The notes beneath the pieces are model-generated. The model was not told the DNA's origin. It saw nothing but the letters and a program-made list of their open reading frames with translations, and did no database searches. Source: an uncultured Lewinella sp. (GTDB lineage: Bacteria > Bacteroidota > Bacteroidia > Chitinophagales > Saprospiraceae). Taken from it: a DNA stretch of 52,153 nt. Location of the stretch: positions 1-52,153 of the forward strand of contig CAJXPD010000037.1 of the NCBI GenBank assembly GCA_913057785.1, written 5' to 3'. The position numbers and the translations under genes are program-made. Below, one piece after another: positions 33,879 to 43,670 of the stretch (within the stretch, counting starts at the first letter, position 1; each line of letters opens with the position of its first letter).

Positions 33879-35495
33879 CTAAGAGTACATTAATAATTTA
33901 GGTGCCGCGGCCTTGATCTCGGCACTTGCCTGGCTGGCATATTGCTCAAAATTGCGATGGAAAGTCTTGACTAGGAAAGTAGCCTTACCGTCATAGGCAA
34001 CTTGATCTTCCCATACATCTCTTGGATTTAGCAATGCGGAGGGCACTCCTGGACAAGTGGTAGGAATAGCCAATCCGAATACGGGCTCTTTGCTAAACTC
34101 GACTTCTGCTAGATTCCCCTGCAAAGCAGCAGAGATCATAGCTCGAGTATGACTCAAAGAAATACGATGCCCCACCCCATAAGGTCCTTCTGTCCAACCC
34201 GTGTTAACTAGCCAGACATTTACCTCACCAGCTGATAGTTTTTCTCCTAACATCTCCGCATACTGTGTGGGATGCAAGGGCATAAATGGAGCACCAAAAC
34301 AAGCAGAGAACGTCACCTGGGGCTCATCTACACCAGCCTCCGTCCCTGCAACCTTAGCCGTATATCCAGAAATGAAATAGTACATGGCCTGAGCAGGCGT
34401 GAGCTTGGAGATCGGAGGTAATACACCGAAAGCATCACAGCTCAAGAAGAAAATGTTCTTTGGTGCAGCTCCTTTGCCAGAATCCAGTCGGTTAGGAATG
34501 TGATACAGCGGATAAGATACTCTGGTGTTTTGGGTTATATCTGCACGTCCGTAATCAGGTCGCTGAGAGTTGGGAATGAAGTTTATATTTTCAAGTATCG
34601 CTCGGTGGTGGATCGCCTGGTAGATGGTAGGTTCCTTTTCCTCGCTAAGATCAATCACTTTCGCATAGCATCCTCCTTCAAAATTAAATACTCCGTCATC
34701 AGACCAGCCATGTTCGTCGTCTCCAATCAACATCCGATCTGGGTCCGCAGATAAGGTGGTCTTTCCTGTCCCGGATAAGCCGAAGAAGATGGCAGTGTCT
34801 CCATCTTGTCCAACATTGGCCGAGCAATGCATGGGGAAGATCTTGTACTGCACCGGCAACAGGTAGTTTAGGACAGAAAAAATGCCCTTCTTAATTTCAC
34901 CTGTGTAGCCCGTGCCACCGATCAGGATCTGCTTTTTAGTGAAGTTGATGATGGAAAAGTTGTGTTGACGTGTACCATCAATAGCAGGCTCCGCCATAAA
35001 AGAAGGGATGCAGATCACCGTCCAATCTGGAGTAAAATGCTCCAGTTCACTAGCCGATGGACGGATAAACATATTGTAAGCAAACTGATTACTCCAGGGA
35101 AACTCCGTCACTACCCGAAGAGATAACCTGCTAGCCGGATCTGCTCCAGCAAAGGCGTCTCTGACAAACACCTCTTTCCCTGCCATAAAGGTGTTCATTC
35201 GTTCAAAAAGTCCAGCAAATTTAAGGGCTGAAAAGGGCTGATTGATCTCTCCCCAGTCGACTGTACTGGAAGTGATCTGGTCTTTAACAATAAACCGGTC
35301 CTTAGGAGAACGGCCTGTAAACTCACCCGTTTCTATTGCCAATGCACCATTATCGGCTAAGACGCCCTGCCCCTTTCGAAGGCTTGCCTCAACCAGAGCC
35401 TCTGGGCTCAGATTCCAATGAACTTGACCGAGTTGGTCCAAACCGATGTCAGCCATTTCGGCTTCTACATTTTTGATACCGAAGATTTCCATCAT
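33879..35495 (-). CDS. pckA: Phosphoenolpyruvate carboxykinase (ATP)
   Basis: A 538-residue enzyme making phosphoenolpyruvate from oxaloacetate and ATP, the entry step of gluconeogenesis. Motifs include ETGEFTGRSPKDRFIVKD, kinase-1a loop FFGLSGTGKTTLSADPDRML, metal-site GDDEHGWSDDGVFNFEGGCY and NTGWTEGPYGVGHRISL. The frame is open to 35612 but family length and the promoter (35525-35532) place the start at the ATG pair 35492/35495. It is divergent from an ScfR-type regulator, with a strong palindrome in the shared control region. Confidence 0.97.
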   Translation of the reverse strand: MMEIFGIKNVEAEMADIGLDQLGQVHWNLSPEALVEASLRKGQGVLADNGALAIETGEFTGRSPKDRFIVKDQITSSTVDWGEINQPFSALKFAGLFERMNTFMAGKEVFVRDAFAGADPASRLSLRVVTEFPWSNQFAYNMFIRPSASELEHFTPDWTVICIPSFMAEPAIDGTRQHNFSIINFTKKQILIGGTGYTGEIKKGIFSVLNYLLPVQYKIFPMHCSANVGQDGDTAIFFGLSGTGKTTLSADPDRMLIGDDEHGWSDDGVFNFEGGCYAKVIDLSEEKEPTIYQAIHHRAILENINFIPNSQRPDYGRADITQNTRVSYPLYHIPNRLDSGKGAAPKNIFFLSCDAFGVLPPISKLTPAQAMYYFISGYTAKVAGTEAGVDEPQVTFSACFGAPFMPLHPTQYAEMLGEKLSAGEVNVWLVNTGWTEGPYGVGHRISLSHTRAMISAALQGNLAEVEFSKEPVFGLAIPTTCPGVPSALLNPRDVWEDQVAYDGKATFLVKTFHRNFEQYASQASAEIKAAAPKLLMYS

Positions 35496-35524
35496 TGTTG
35501 ATTTAGGATTAGTGAAATCTGACG

Positions 35525-35532
35525 CAAATGTA
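35525..35532 (-). promoter_or_regulatory. -7 promoter box of pckA (TACATTTG)
   Basis: Perfect TAnnTTTG on the minus strand, 30 bases upstream of the pckA start. Its -33 region, about 20 bases upstream, falls inside the palindrome 35546-35564. Confidence 0.7.
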
Positions 35533-35545
35533 TATATTTTCTCAA

Positions 35546-35564
35546 TTAGAGAAAATTTCTCTAA
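35546..35564. promoter_or_regulatory. Palindromic operator between pckA and the ScfR-type gene
   Basis: TTAGAGAAA A TTTCTCTAA: two 9-base arms in perfect inverted symmetry around one base. Flanking half-sites TTTTCTC (35537-35543) and AGAAATTT (35566-35573) extend the alternating pattern. The site covers the expected -33 region of pckA and lies upstream of the regulator's own -7 box, a good position for control of both genes by the divergently encoded HTH protein. Confidence 0.65.
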
Positions 35565-35588
35565 CAGAAATTTTTCCCTACTTCTATG

Positions 35589-35596
35589 TATATTTG
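35589..35596 (+). promoter_or_regulatory. -7 promoter box of the ScfR-type regulator gene (TATATTTG)
   Basis: Perfect TAnnTTTG on the plus strand, 20 bases upstream of the regulator start at 35617, implying an extremely short leader. Confidence 0.65.
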
Positions 35597-35616
35597 TTAC
35601 ATCAAGTGACAATGGT

Positions 35617-37125
35617 ATGTTGAAAGAAATCGATACAGTAAAGTTGATCTTTGGCTTAAAGATTCAGCAACTGCGGCGAGACAAAGGCTTGTCCTATCAG
35701 CAGTTATCTGATCTGACGGGCTTGGCTATCTCCTATCTACATAATATTGAAAAGGGAAAAAAATACCCCAAGACGGATAAGATCCTCGTGTTGTCTAAAG
35801 CCCTAGAAGCCGACTATAACTATCTAGTCTCCCTAGAAGCCAATAAGAAACTAAAGCCGATTATCGACCTTCTACATTCCGATTTCCTCAAGATTTTCCC
35901 GCTAGATGATTTTGGTATCGATGTTTCTAAACTCATAGAGTTACTTTCGGTAGCTCCAGATAAGGTCAATGCTTTTGTTAGCACCGTACTCAAGATCACC
36001 CGTAATTTTGACATGCAGGGGGAAGATTTCTACAAGGTGGCCTTACGTTCCTACCAGGATTTGCATGACAACTATTTTGAGGAAGTAGAAGAAGCAGCCA
36101 ATCAGTTCCGAAAAGACAATAAATTGAAGATTGATCAGCAACTCGATCAGAAAACACTGAAAAAGCTGCTGCGCAAATGCTTCACAGTAGAGTTAGATAC
36201 CGAATACTTGGATAGCAAACCGCATTTGAGTCAGGTCTTATCTTACTATAGTCCAGCCAAAAAGCAACTTTTCCTGAAAGCGGATTTAGCCGACCCCATC
36301 ACCAAGTTTCTCTTGGCAAAAGAAATCGGTTTTCAAGTACTTAAACAGCAGGATCGCCCCTTAGAGACTCCGCTCTTGGAGGTAGATAGTTTTGATAAAC
36401 TCTTGATCAACTTCAAAGCTGCCTACTTTGCCGTAGCCCTGATCCTCCCAGAAAGTGTGATGATCGAGGAAATTGAGCGGATGGCGCAATGGCGAAAATG
36501 GGATAACGACGCCTTTCTCGATCTATTAAATCGATTTGGGGCCGCTCCAGGCATGGTGCTACAGCGCTTGGCCAATCTTCTCCCCAGACATTTCGATATC
36601 CGTGATATCTTCTTCATCCGCTTCTTTGCTCAACCCGATCTCAAGAAATTCTTGGTTACCAAGGAAATGCACCTTTCCCAATTGCACGATCCACATGCGA
36701 ATCAGCTAGATGAGCATTATTGTAGGCGGTGGATTAGTATTAATTTGATTCGCCAATTAAAGGCCCTACCCAATGCAGAAGCTGCGGCGGGTCCGATTGC
36801 AGGGGTGCAAATCTCCAAGTACGTGGATACGCCCAATGCCTATTTCTGTTTATCCATTGCACAACCCAGCATGACCAACAGCGATGAAAGCTATAGCTTC
36901 ACCATTGGCCTTCTGGTTGATGATAAACTTCGCCGGCTCTTCAAATTCTTGGGAGATACCGCCATCAAGCAAAAAGAAGTACACACCACTTGCGAACGAT
37001 GCCCCATCTCGGATTGTGCCGCCCGTGTCTTTCCTCCCGTATTTCTTCAACAAGAGCAGCGGAGAGAAAAAACGCGGCAAGAGTTGCAACAGATCGAAGA
37101 AATGAAATCACTCCATAGCAGCTAA
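35617..37125 (+). CDS. ScfR-type regulator: XRE HTH, IrrE-like region and Cys-rich acyl-CoA-regulator C terminus
   Basis: A 502-residue protein. Residues about 8-70 form an XRE helix-turn-helix (LRRDKGLSYQQLSDLTGLAI followed by SYLHNIEKGKKYP). The middle (about 200-300) resembles the IrrE/ImmA-like segment of these regulators without a clear HExxH zinc site. The C-terminal part ends in HTTCERCPISDCAARVFPPV with Cys459, 462 and 467. This layout matches short-chain fatty acyl-CoA regulators (RamB, PrpR, MccR type); PrpR carries a 4Fe-4S cluster in its C-terminal domain. Such proteins control glyoxylate, methylcitrate and gluconeogenic genes. Start 35617 is chosen because upstream sequence is promoter. 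Confidence 0.87.
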   Translation: MLKEIDTVKLIFGLKIQQLRRDKGLSYQQLSDLTGLAISYLHNIEKGKKYPKTDKILVLSKALEADYNYLVSLEANKKLKPIIDLLHSDFLKIFPLDDFGIDVSKLIELLSVAPDKVNAFVSTVLKITRNFDMQGEDFYKVALRSYQDLHDNYFEEVEEAANQFRKDNKLKIDQQLDQKTLKKLLRKCFTVELDTEYLDSKPHLSQVLSYYSPAKKQLFLKADLADPITKFLLAKEIGFQVLKQQDRPLETPLLEVDSFDKLLINFKAAYFAVALILPESVMIEEIERMAQWRKWDNDAFLDLLNRFGAAPGMVLQRLANLLPRHFDIRDIFFIRFFAQPDLKKFLVTKEMHLSQLHDPHANQLDEHYCRRWISINLIRQLKALPNAEAAAGPIAGVQISKYVDTPNAYFCLSIAQPSMTNSDESYSFTIGLLVDDKLRRLFKFLGDTAIKQKEVHTTCERCPISDCAARVFPPVFLQQEQRREKTRQELQQIEEMKSLHSS

Positions 37126-37277
37126 TCTTACAAACCTTATGCTTGGAAAGAGGCTCGAAGATGCATTAAATCGAGTATTTAGGAAAAAAATGAGGGGCTA
37201 CAATGACTACTTAGCTAAAAATATGGTGAAAAGTCTTTAGTATCTCCAATTTCTTTTCTTTTTCTAAATCAACCGTT

Positions 37278-37285
37278 TATATTTG
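37278..37285 (+). promoter_or_regulatory. -7 promoter box (TATATTTG) for the 37308 gene
   Basis: Perfect TAnnTTTG, 22 bases upstream of the start codon; T-rich but no clear TTTG at -33. Confidence 0.6.
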
Positions 37286-37307
37286 TCGATCAAGTATATT
37301 CGCACCT

Positions 37308-38738
37308 ATGCTTAATAGCAAAGCCCTACAGCTATTGCGAGCCTTGAATCGCTCGGAGCTAGAGCGACTTCGACGCTTTGCCAAGTCAACCTACTGCAAC
37401 ACGAATCAGAATGCACTAGAGTTGTTAGAGAAGTTAGTCCCGCACTATCCGCACTTCTCTGGGCCCATGCTAAAGAAGCGCACCTTCTACAAGGCCATTT
37501 TCCCGGACAAAGCTTACAACGACGCCTACTTTAGAAAGCAACTATCTGGCTTGTATCAGATGATTCGATCCTTTCTGGCTTTTGAAGAATGGAATGGTCA
37601 CCGAGATCTACATCAGATCTACTTGCTCCGTCAATTGCGGCAAAGAAAGTTAGAAAATGTCTTTCAAATTCAGTTTGATCAAGCAGTAGAAGACTTGAAT
37701 TTGGCGGGCGCTAGAAGCAGCAACTACTTCCAACAAGCTTTTCAATTGGCAGAGGAAGTTGCAGCCTCCCGCAATGGAACGGGAGATCATGAAGCTTATG
37801 CTGCTCAGCTGCAGCATCTAGATATTTCCTTTCTGATTAAAAGACTGAAAGTTATTTGTGATATGCTCAGTCATCAGGGCGTAGAAGATGGCAATATTTT
37901 GAGCAAATATCTTCATGCGCTCTTGGAGAAAGAGGGCAATAGCTACGTAAAGATTCCAGCAGTAGCAATACACTGGAAACTCTGCCAGGCTTGGGGTGAA
38001 CCTGATGAGCCCTCCTTCTACTACGAATTTATGGAACTGCTGGAAAAGCACCTGTCCATCTTCCCGCTAGCAGAACAAAGATGGCTCTACGAACATGCAG
38101 AGCAATATTGCTGGTTGCAGTTGCGAGCTGGCTTTCGGGAATTCGTGGATCATCTATTCCTCGTTCAAAAGGTTAAATTAGAGAAAGGTTTACTCCTGCA
38201 AGGACAACAGCTGCCACCACAGCAGTTTCAGGATTTGGTAACGCTGGGATTACAACTACAGAAATTGAGTTGGGTCCGGCAGTTCATCGATGACTATCAT
38301 GCACTGCTACCGGCAGGAGATCGGAAAGATCAGTTGATTTACCAGACGGCCAGGGTGGATCAGGCCGAAGGAAAATTGGAAGAGGCTACGGATGCCTTAA
38401 CTGTGCACAACTTCAAACTGTCAGAATTGGCTAACAAGGCCGCACTACTGCACTTCCAATTGCTTTACCAAACGCAACGACATGCCCAACTTGGTGAGGA
38501 GCTAGATAATTGGCGCTTACGCTGGATGCGTTCCCCAGAACTTACCTCTGCAGAACGTCAGGCTTTACTTAATTGCATCAGCGTGTTAAAGCAAGTCCTT
38601 CGAATTCATAAGCAAGTGGACAAGGTATCCCCCGAGGAACTCAAGGTAAAATCCGATAAGCTCCTGGAACGAATCGACAACCTAAGCAACCTTTCCCTAG
38701 AACGCTGGTTGAAACACAATGTGCAGCGACTCCATTAA
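37308..38738 (+). CDS. Large helical protein of unknown function
   Basis: A 476-residue soluble protein without signal peptide or membrane helices. It is rich in Leu, Gln and aromatic residues, probably all-helical and repeat-like (ALNRSELERLRRFAKSTYCN, FPDKAYNDAYFRKQLSGLYQ, LLRQLRQRKLENVFQIQFDQ, SNLSLERWLKHNVQRL). The N-terminal SELERLRRFAKS segment is reminiscent of a family I have seen only in Bacteroidota of the Saprospira type. TPR-like packing is possible. No catalytic motif. It has its own promoter and no functional neighbours. Confidence 0.7.
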   Translation: MLNSKALQLLRALNRSELERLRRFAKSTYCNTNQNALELLEKLVPHYPHFSGPMLKKRTFYKAIFPDKAYNDAYFRKQLSGLYQMIRSFLAFEEWNGHRDLHQIYLLRQLRQRKLENVFQIQFDQAVEDLNLAGARSSNYFQQAFQLAEEVAASRNGTGDHEAYAAQLQHLDISFLIKRLKVICDMLSHQGVEDGNILSKYLHALLEKEGNSYVKIPAVAIHWKLCQAWGEPDEPSFYYEFMELLEKHLSIFPLAEQRWLYEHAEQYCWLQLRAGFREFVDHLFLVQKVKLEKGLLLQGQQLPPQQFQDLVTLGLQLQKLSWVRQFIDDYHALLPAGDRKDQLIYQTARVDQAEGKLEEATDALTVHNFKLSELANKAALLHFQLLYQTQRHAQLGEELDNWRLRWMRSPELTSAERQALLNCISVLKQVLRIHKQVDKVSPEELKVKSDKLLERIDNLSNLSLERWLKHNVQRLH

Positions 38739-38751
38739 TCTAAATCTCCAA

Positions 38752-39597
38752 CTACTTCTTAACCGTCAATTTCGCTTTACTCGGTCGCTTATCCAATTCA
38801 ATATCCATCAGCTGAAAGCGATTCTGCTCAGACATATCCAAGCGCCCGTAAAACCCGTCCTTATCCATATCTCTTAGCAAAACAGCTTCGTAATCTCCCT
38901 TTCTGAATACAGCTAGATAGTAAGTCACATCATTCTCCCGATACTTTTCAAAGTCAATGATGCGATAACCACTCTTGGTGCGCTGAAGAATTTCGGTATT
39001 GAAACGCTTGAGGTCTTTTTCTACCACTACATATGCCCGCTGTCCAGCAGAACCATAGTGGTATAGTGCCAAATATTGTACAGTATTGGAAGGTGTTTCA
39101 AAAACATCCAAATCGACTAAATAGAAATGATTCTGAGACATTTCCGCAGTCTTCTTCATAATGCCTTCCTTAGAATCCAAACGCCATACCTTATGCTGGG
39201 TATCTCCTTTGTACCATACCCCATAAAACTGCTGCTCATTATCGGTCAAAGCAATGCCTTCTACCTCTCCCATAACATATCCTTCTTTCACTTTAGCGCG
39301 CTTCTGTTCAATAAAACTCTTCCAACCATCTATGCGCTCCATATGATGTCCTAAATCACTTTTGACCCAGATAGACCAATAGTAGCGATCCGCACCATCT
39401 TTGGCGGTCTCTAACTCCATCAGCCGGTAGCCCATGGCCGTCATTCTTTTTTCTGTGACTAAAAGGGAATCCCAGGACTGGGCTTCATAGAAAGACAACT
39501 CCGCTTCAGTTTGATGAAGGACTCCAGAGTAGGTGAATTGAGCAAAAATAGAAGTGGCTGTGAATAGACACACGAGTACGATTACCGAAGTTCTCAT
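38752..39597 (-). CDS. Exported protein built of BTRD1-like repeats
   Basis: A 281-residue protein with signal peptide (MRTSVIVLVCLFTATSIFAQ). The mature part contains about five repeats of 45-50 residues with the recurring pattern G-Y/F-R/Y-L/I-M/V-D/E-L/I-E then Y-Y/L-A/S-I/V-W/F: GYRLMELETAKDGADRYYWS, HFYLVDLDVFETPSNTVQYL, SGYRIIDFEKYRENDVTYYL, NRFQLMDIELDKRPSK. This resembles the bacterial tandem repeat domain 1 found in some secreted hydrolases and adhesin-like proteins. No catalytic domain accompanies the repeats here. The frame is open to 39714, but the signal peptide fixes the start. Confidence 0.7.
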   Translation of the reverse strand: MRTSVIVLVCLFTATSIFAQFTYSGVLHQTEAELSFYEAQSWDSLLVTEKRMTAMGYRLMELETAKDGADRYYWSIWVKSDLGHHMERIDGWKSFIEQKRAKVKEGYVMGEVEGIALTDNEQQFYGVWYKGDTQHKVWRLDSKEGIMKKTAEMSQNHFYLVDLDVFETPSNTVQYLALYHYGSAGQRAYVVVEKDLKRFNTEILQRTKSGYRIIDFEKYRENDVTYYLAVFRKGDYEAVLLRDMDKDGFYGRLDMSEQNRFQLMDIELDKRPSKAKLTVKK

Positions 39598-39802
39598 GAG
39601 GTATTGATTTGTAGTTCTCTCACAATATGCTTGAACGCATGAAGATTTGTTACTAGATGAAGTTAGCAATTTGATCTGACTTCTCCCAGTATCAAAGCTC
39701 AGGTCGTTCTCCAATCCATCTGCGTCTTGCGACCTTCTGCCCTTCCTTACAGACAGATCGGTAGCATAGTGGAAGATGATGATTAATTAACACACGTTTC
39801 CA

Positions 39803-39846
39803 TAAAAACCATCCTCAAAGTGGATTGATCACTTGTTTAGAGATGG
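39803..39846 (-). terminator. Probable terminator of metZ
   Basis: Imperfect inverted repeat (CCATC...AAGTG at 39809-39822 against CACTT...GATGG at 39830-39846) with GGTTTTTATGG after it on the minus strand, about 40 bases past the metZ stop. Confidence 0.4.
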
Positions 39847-39884
39847 TCTACAAACCAATACGAAATGAAAACCCGCCTTATTGT

Positions 39885-41063
39885 CTAGATTGACGAAAGC
39901 GCTGCTAAAATATCGGCACTAATGTCGTCAATATGTTCCAAGCCCACGGAAATTCTAATTAACCCAGGAGTAATCCCAACCGCCAATCGTTCCTCTTCCG
40001 TCAATTTAGAGTGGGTGGTAGTTGTAGGGTGCGTCAAAATGGTTCTGGTATCTCCTAAATTAGAAGACAAAGAGCAAAGCTGGATTTGATTCAAGAATTG
40101 CATGCTTTCGGTGATCCCACCTTTAATCTCAAAGGAAACCAATCCGCCACCTAACCTCATTTGCTTCTTCGCCAAAGCTACTTGCGGATGACTATCCAAG
40201 AAAGGATAGCGAACGGCCGCCACCTTGGGATGCTCACTAAGTCGTTCTGCCAAAGCCAAAGCATTCTTACAATGTCGCTCCATGCGCACGCTTAAGGTTT
40301 CCAGGCTTTTAGAAAGTACCCAGGCGTTGAAGGGCGACATAGCTGGCCCAGTATGGCGGCAGAAGCCTTGAATTTCGTCGATCAATTCTTGTTTTCCTAC
40401 AATGATTCCGCCGAGCATTCGCCCCTGACCATCCATCCACTTCGTTCCAGAGTGTACTGATAGATCGGCTCCATATTTAATCGGCTGCTGCAGATAGGGA
40501 GTAGCAAAACAATTATCGACATTCAGGATCAAATTATGTTCTTTTGCAATCTGTCCTGCCTTCTCTAAATCTACCAGGGTCAAACCCGGATTGGAAGGGC
40601 TCTCCAAGACCAACATCCGAGTATTAGGCTGAATGGCCTTGTGCCAATTGTCAATATCTGCGGGTTCAACATAGGTTGAGCTAATGCCCCATTTGGGGAA
40701 AATCTTAGTCAAGACTTGGTGAGTTGAACCGAATAAAGCTCGAGAGGCCAATACGTGGTCCCCAGTTTTTAGAAAGGCAGCCATGCTGGCAAAAACTGCA
40801 GCCATCCCCGATGCGGTGGCGAATCCAGCCTCTGCCCCTTCCATCGCACAAACCTTGGCGATGAGTTCATCCGTATTGGGGTTGCTATATCGCGAATAGA
40901 TAATTCCATCCGTTTCTCCAGCAAAAGTGTCCCGCATTTCTTCCGCATTGGGAAAGGTAAAGCTGGAAGTCAAAAAGAGGGGAACGCTATGCTCCCTGTA
41001 CTGAGTTCTTTCTCGCTGTAACCGAATGGCATCGGTTTCAAAATGTTTTTGTTTGCTAGACAT
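39885..41063 (-). CDS. metZ: O-succinylhomoserine sulfhydrylase-type PLP enzyme
   Basis: A 392-residue Cys/Met metabolism PLP enzyme. Landmarks: YSRYSNPNTDELIAKVCAME (phosphate-binding Tyr/Arg), FATASGMAAVFASMAAFL, NVDNCFATPYLQQP and the Schiff-base Lys208 in LSVHSGTKWMDGQGR. C-terminal TRTILTHPTTTTHSKLTEEE is typical. The sequence fits MetZ, which makes homocysteine from an acylated homoserine and sulfide, better than cystathionine beta-lyase, though separation from gamma-synthase is not absolute. It follows an OsmC-type gene by 47 bases on the same strand and is divergent from the SAM-controlled metY operon. Confidence 0.88.
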   Translation of the reverse strand: MSSKQKHFETDAIRLQRERTQYREHSVPLFLTSSFTFPNAEEMRDTFAGETDGIIYSRYSNPNTDELIAKVCAMEGAEAGFATASGMAAVFASMAAFLKTGDHVLASRALFGSTHQVLTKIFPKWGISSTYVEPADIDNWHKAIQPNTRMLVLESPSNPGLTLVDLEKAGQIAKEHNLILNVDNCFATPYLQQPIKYGADLSVHSGTKWMDGQGRMLGGIIVGKQELIDEIQGFCRHTGPAMSPFNAWVLSKSLETLSVRMERHCKNALALAERLSEHPKVAAVRYPFLDSHPQVALAKKQMRLGGGLVSFEIKGGITESMQFLNQIQLCSLSSNLGDTRTILTHPTTTTHSKLTEEERLAVGITPGLIRISVGLEHIDDISADILAALSSI

Positions 41064-41110
41064 AACTATCGGATTGATTGGAGGTGTAGAGATTTACCTA
41101 CTCAACCGTT

Positions 41111-41527
41111 TCACTTTATTATCTCCCAAGACCAAGAGATTTTGGCCGTTTTTTCGATAATCTTAGCGACGGAACAAAGTTTTTCTCCGGAAATGGTTAC
41201 TGCTCTTTCTACTTTCTTTTCGTCAAGGTCTCCATACAAACGGTAATGCACATTGATGTCGGTGAACAGAGAGGGTACTTCCCCTTCGGCTCTATTTCCC
41301 TCTAAGGTAATTTTGATATCATCAATCTGCTGTCTCTGCTTGGTCAATAGGTGAATCACATCAATGGAGCTACAAGCCCCTAAACTACTGAGTAACATTT
41401 GCATAGGTCGCATAGCCTGGTTGCTACCACCCACTTTAGGAGAACCGTCGGTTTCAACCGTATTACCATCTTCATTGGTCGCCAACATGTGGTAAGCATC
41501 GTCTAATCTTGTCAATTCAATCTTCAT
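41111..41527 (-). CDS. OsmC/Ohr-family thiol peroxidase-like protein
   Basis: A 138-residue cytoplasmic protein of the OsmC fold: MRPMQMLLSSLGACSSIDVI (first catalytic Cys) and KVERAVTISGEKLCSVAKII (second Cys). The Cys pair reduces organic hydroperoxides in characterised members. The frame is open to 41575, but Met at 41527 (MKIELTRLDDAYHM) matches the family N terminus. It shares a likely operon with metZ, tying peroxide/thiol handling to sulfur assimilation. Confidence 0.88.
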   Translation of the reverse strand: MKIELTRLDDAYHMLATNEDGNTVETDGSPKVGGSNQAMRPMQMLLSSLGACSSIDVIHLLTKQRQQIDDIKITLEGNRAEGEVPSLFTDINVHYRLYGDLDEKKVERAVTISGEKLCSVAKIIEKTAKISWSWEIIK

Positions 41528-41777
41528 TAGGATAGATTTAGTGGTGGAAAAGAAATCATTTGCCTGGGACAACATTATTTGGTAGGACTTAGTTGCACAA
41601 GGAATTTAAAGTAGCCCTAATCTGTCTCAGCAGCTACTTTGCCCCAGCTAATTTTCATATGGTTAAAAGGGTAAGAGAAGGCTACAATTCCGTCGAATAT
41701 GGAATTATCAAATAATCGGCGCGAAATTGATGCTTTTTATCTTTTTTACAAAATTTTCGTCGACCCAAAGAAAAAAA

Positions 41778-41809
41778 TTTGATTTTTCGTGGAATAGCTG
41801 ATACTTTTG
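41778..41809 (+). promoter_or_regulatory. Promoter of the SAM riboswitch-metY-metX operon (TTTG - 20 nt - TACTTTTG)
   Basis: TTTG at 41778-41781 and TACTTTTG at 41802-41809, 20 bases apart: the best full Bacteroidota -33/-7 promoter in the window. Transcription should begin near 41816, about 25 bases before the riboswitch and 400 bases before metY. Confidence 0.85.
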
Positions 41810-41840
41810 TCCTCACAAATCACTTCTTTGACGAGAATGG

Positions 41841-41959
41841 TTTTATAAAGAACGGGTGGAGAGAACGGGCTCTTCGAAACCCTAGCAACCTACCACTTCG
41901 GTAAAAGGTGCTAAATCCCGCCAACTTACTCAGATCGAGTACAGCTTGGAACTATAAAA
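41841..41959 (+). promoter_or_regulatory. SAM-I (S box) riboswitch
   Basis: The closing helix P1 is formed by TTTTATA (41841-41847) and TATAAAA (41953-41959). Inside are the S-box hallmarks in order: GGGTGGAGAGAACGGGCTC, CGAAACCCTAGCAACCT, a small hairpin CCACTTCGG, then AAAGGTGCTAAATCCCGCC. The GCAACC...GGTGCTAA-TCC core is diagnostic of the SAM-I aptamer. It sits ahead of methionine genes metY and metX, as expected. No intrinsic terminator follows P1; instead a short open frame starts 5 bases later. Confidence 0.93.
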
Positions 41960-41964
41960 TCTAA

Positions 41965-42087
41965 ATGATGAATTCACTACCTTTTTCTCTCATTTTCCCT
42001 GACCACCGAAACCGGCTCTCAGAAGCCCATCTGTACCGTAATCCTATGCGCCAACAGCGCTGTTGTTGCTGTTGTTGTAGCTGCTAA
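41965..42087 (+). CDS. Polycysteine leader peptide (candidate cysteine-sensing uORF)
   Basis: A 40-codon frame (ATG ATG at 41965, TAA at 42085-42087) directly behind the SAM aptamer. The peptide starts MMNSLPFSLIF, has a basic stretch (DHRNRLSEAHLYRNPMRQQR) and ends with six consecutive Cys codons (residues 33-38), Ser and Cys40. A run of Cys codons just before a stop, ahead of a cysteine/homocysteine-forming enzyme gene, is what a cysteine-responsive attenuator needs: ribosomes would pause when Cys-tRNA is scarce. A 14-base perfect palindrome CAACAGCGCTGTTG (42052-42065) overlaps the first Cys codons. Not known to me in Bacteroidota; the frame and the Cys run are seen directly, the function is inferred. 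Confidence 0.72.
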   Translation: MMNSLPFSLIFPDHRNRLSEAHLYRNPMRQQRCCCCCCSC

Positions 42088-43535
<1,448 letters not shown>

Positions 43536-43670
43536 TCATTTTATGAACTGGAACTTCTTTAAGAAGTAATTTCTCTTCCAGCTCAAAGGCAGAAAGAAGC
43601 CTAGGCGGGTAGGCTCATTTCCTCCTGATCTAAGTTTCTTTTTGCCCTCCCTTTTATATTCAAACACTTT

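Noticed and set aside
43549-43583. Hairpin between metY and metX (CTGGAA...TTCCAG) as a terminator
   Set aside because: Nested stems but no T-tract; metX is more likely read through from metY.
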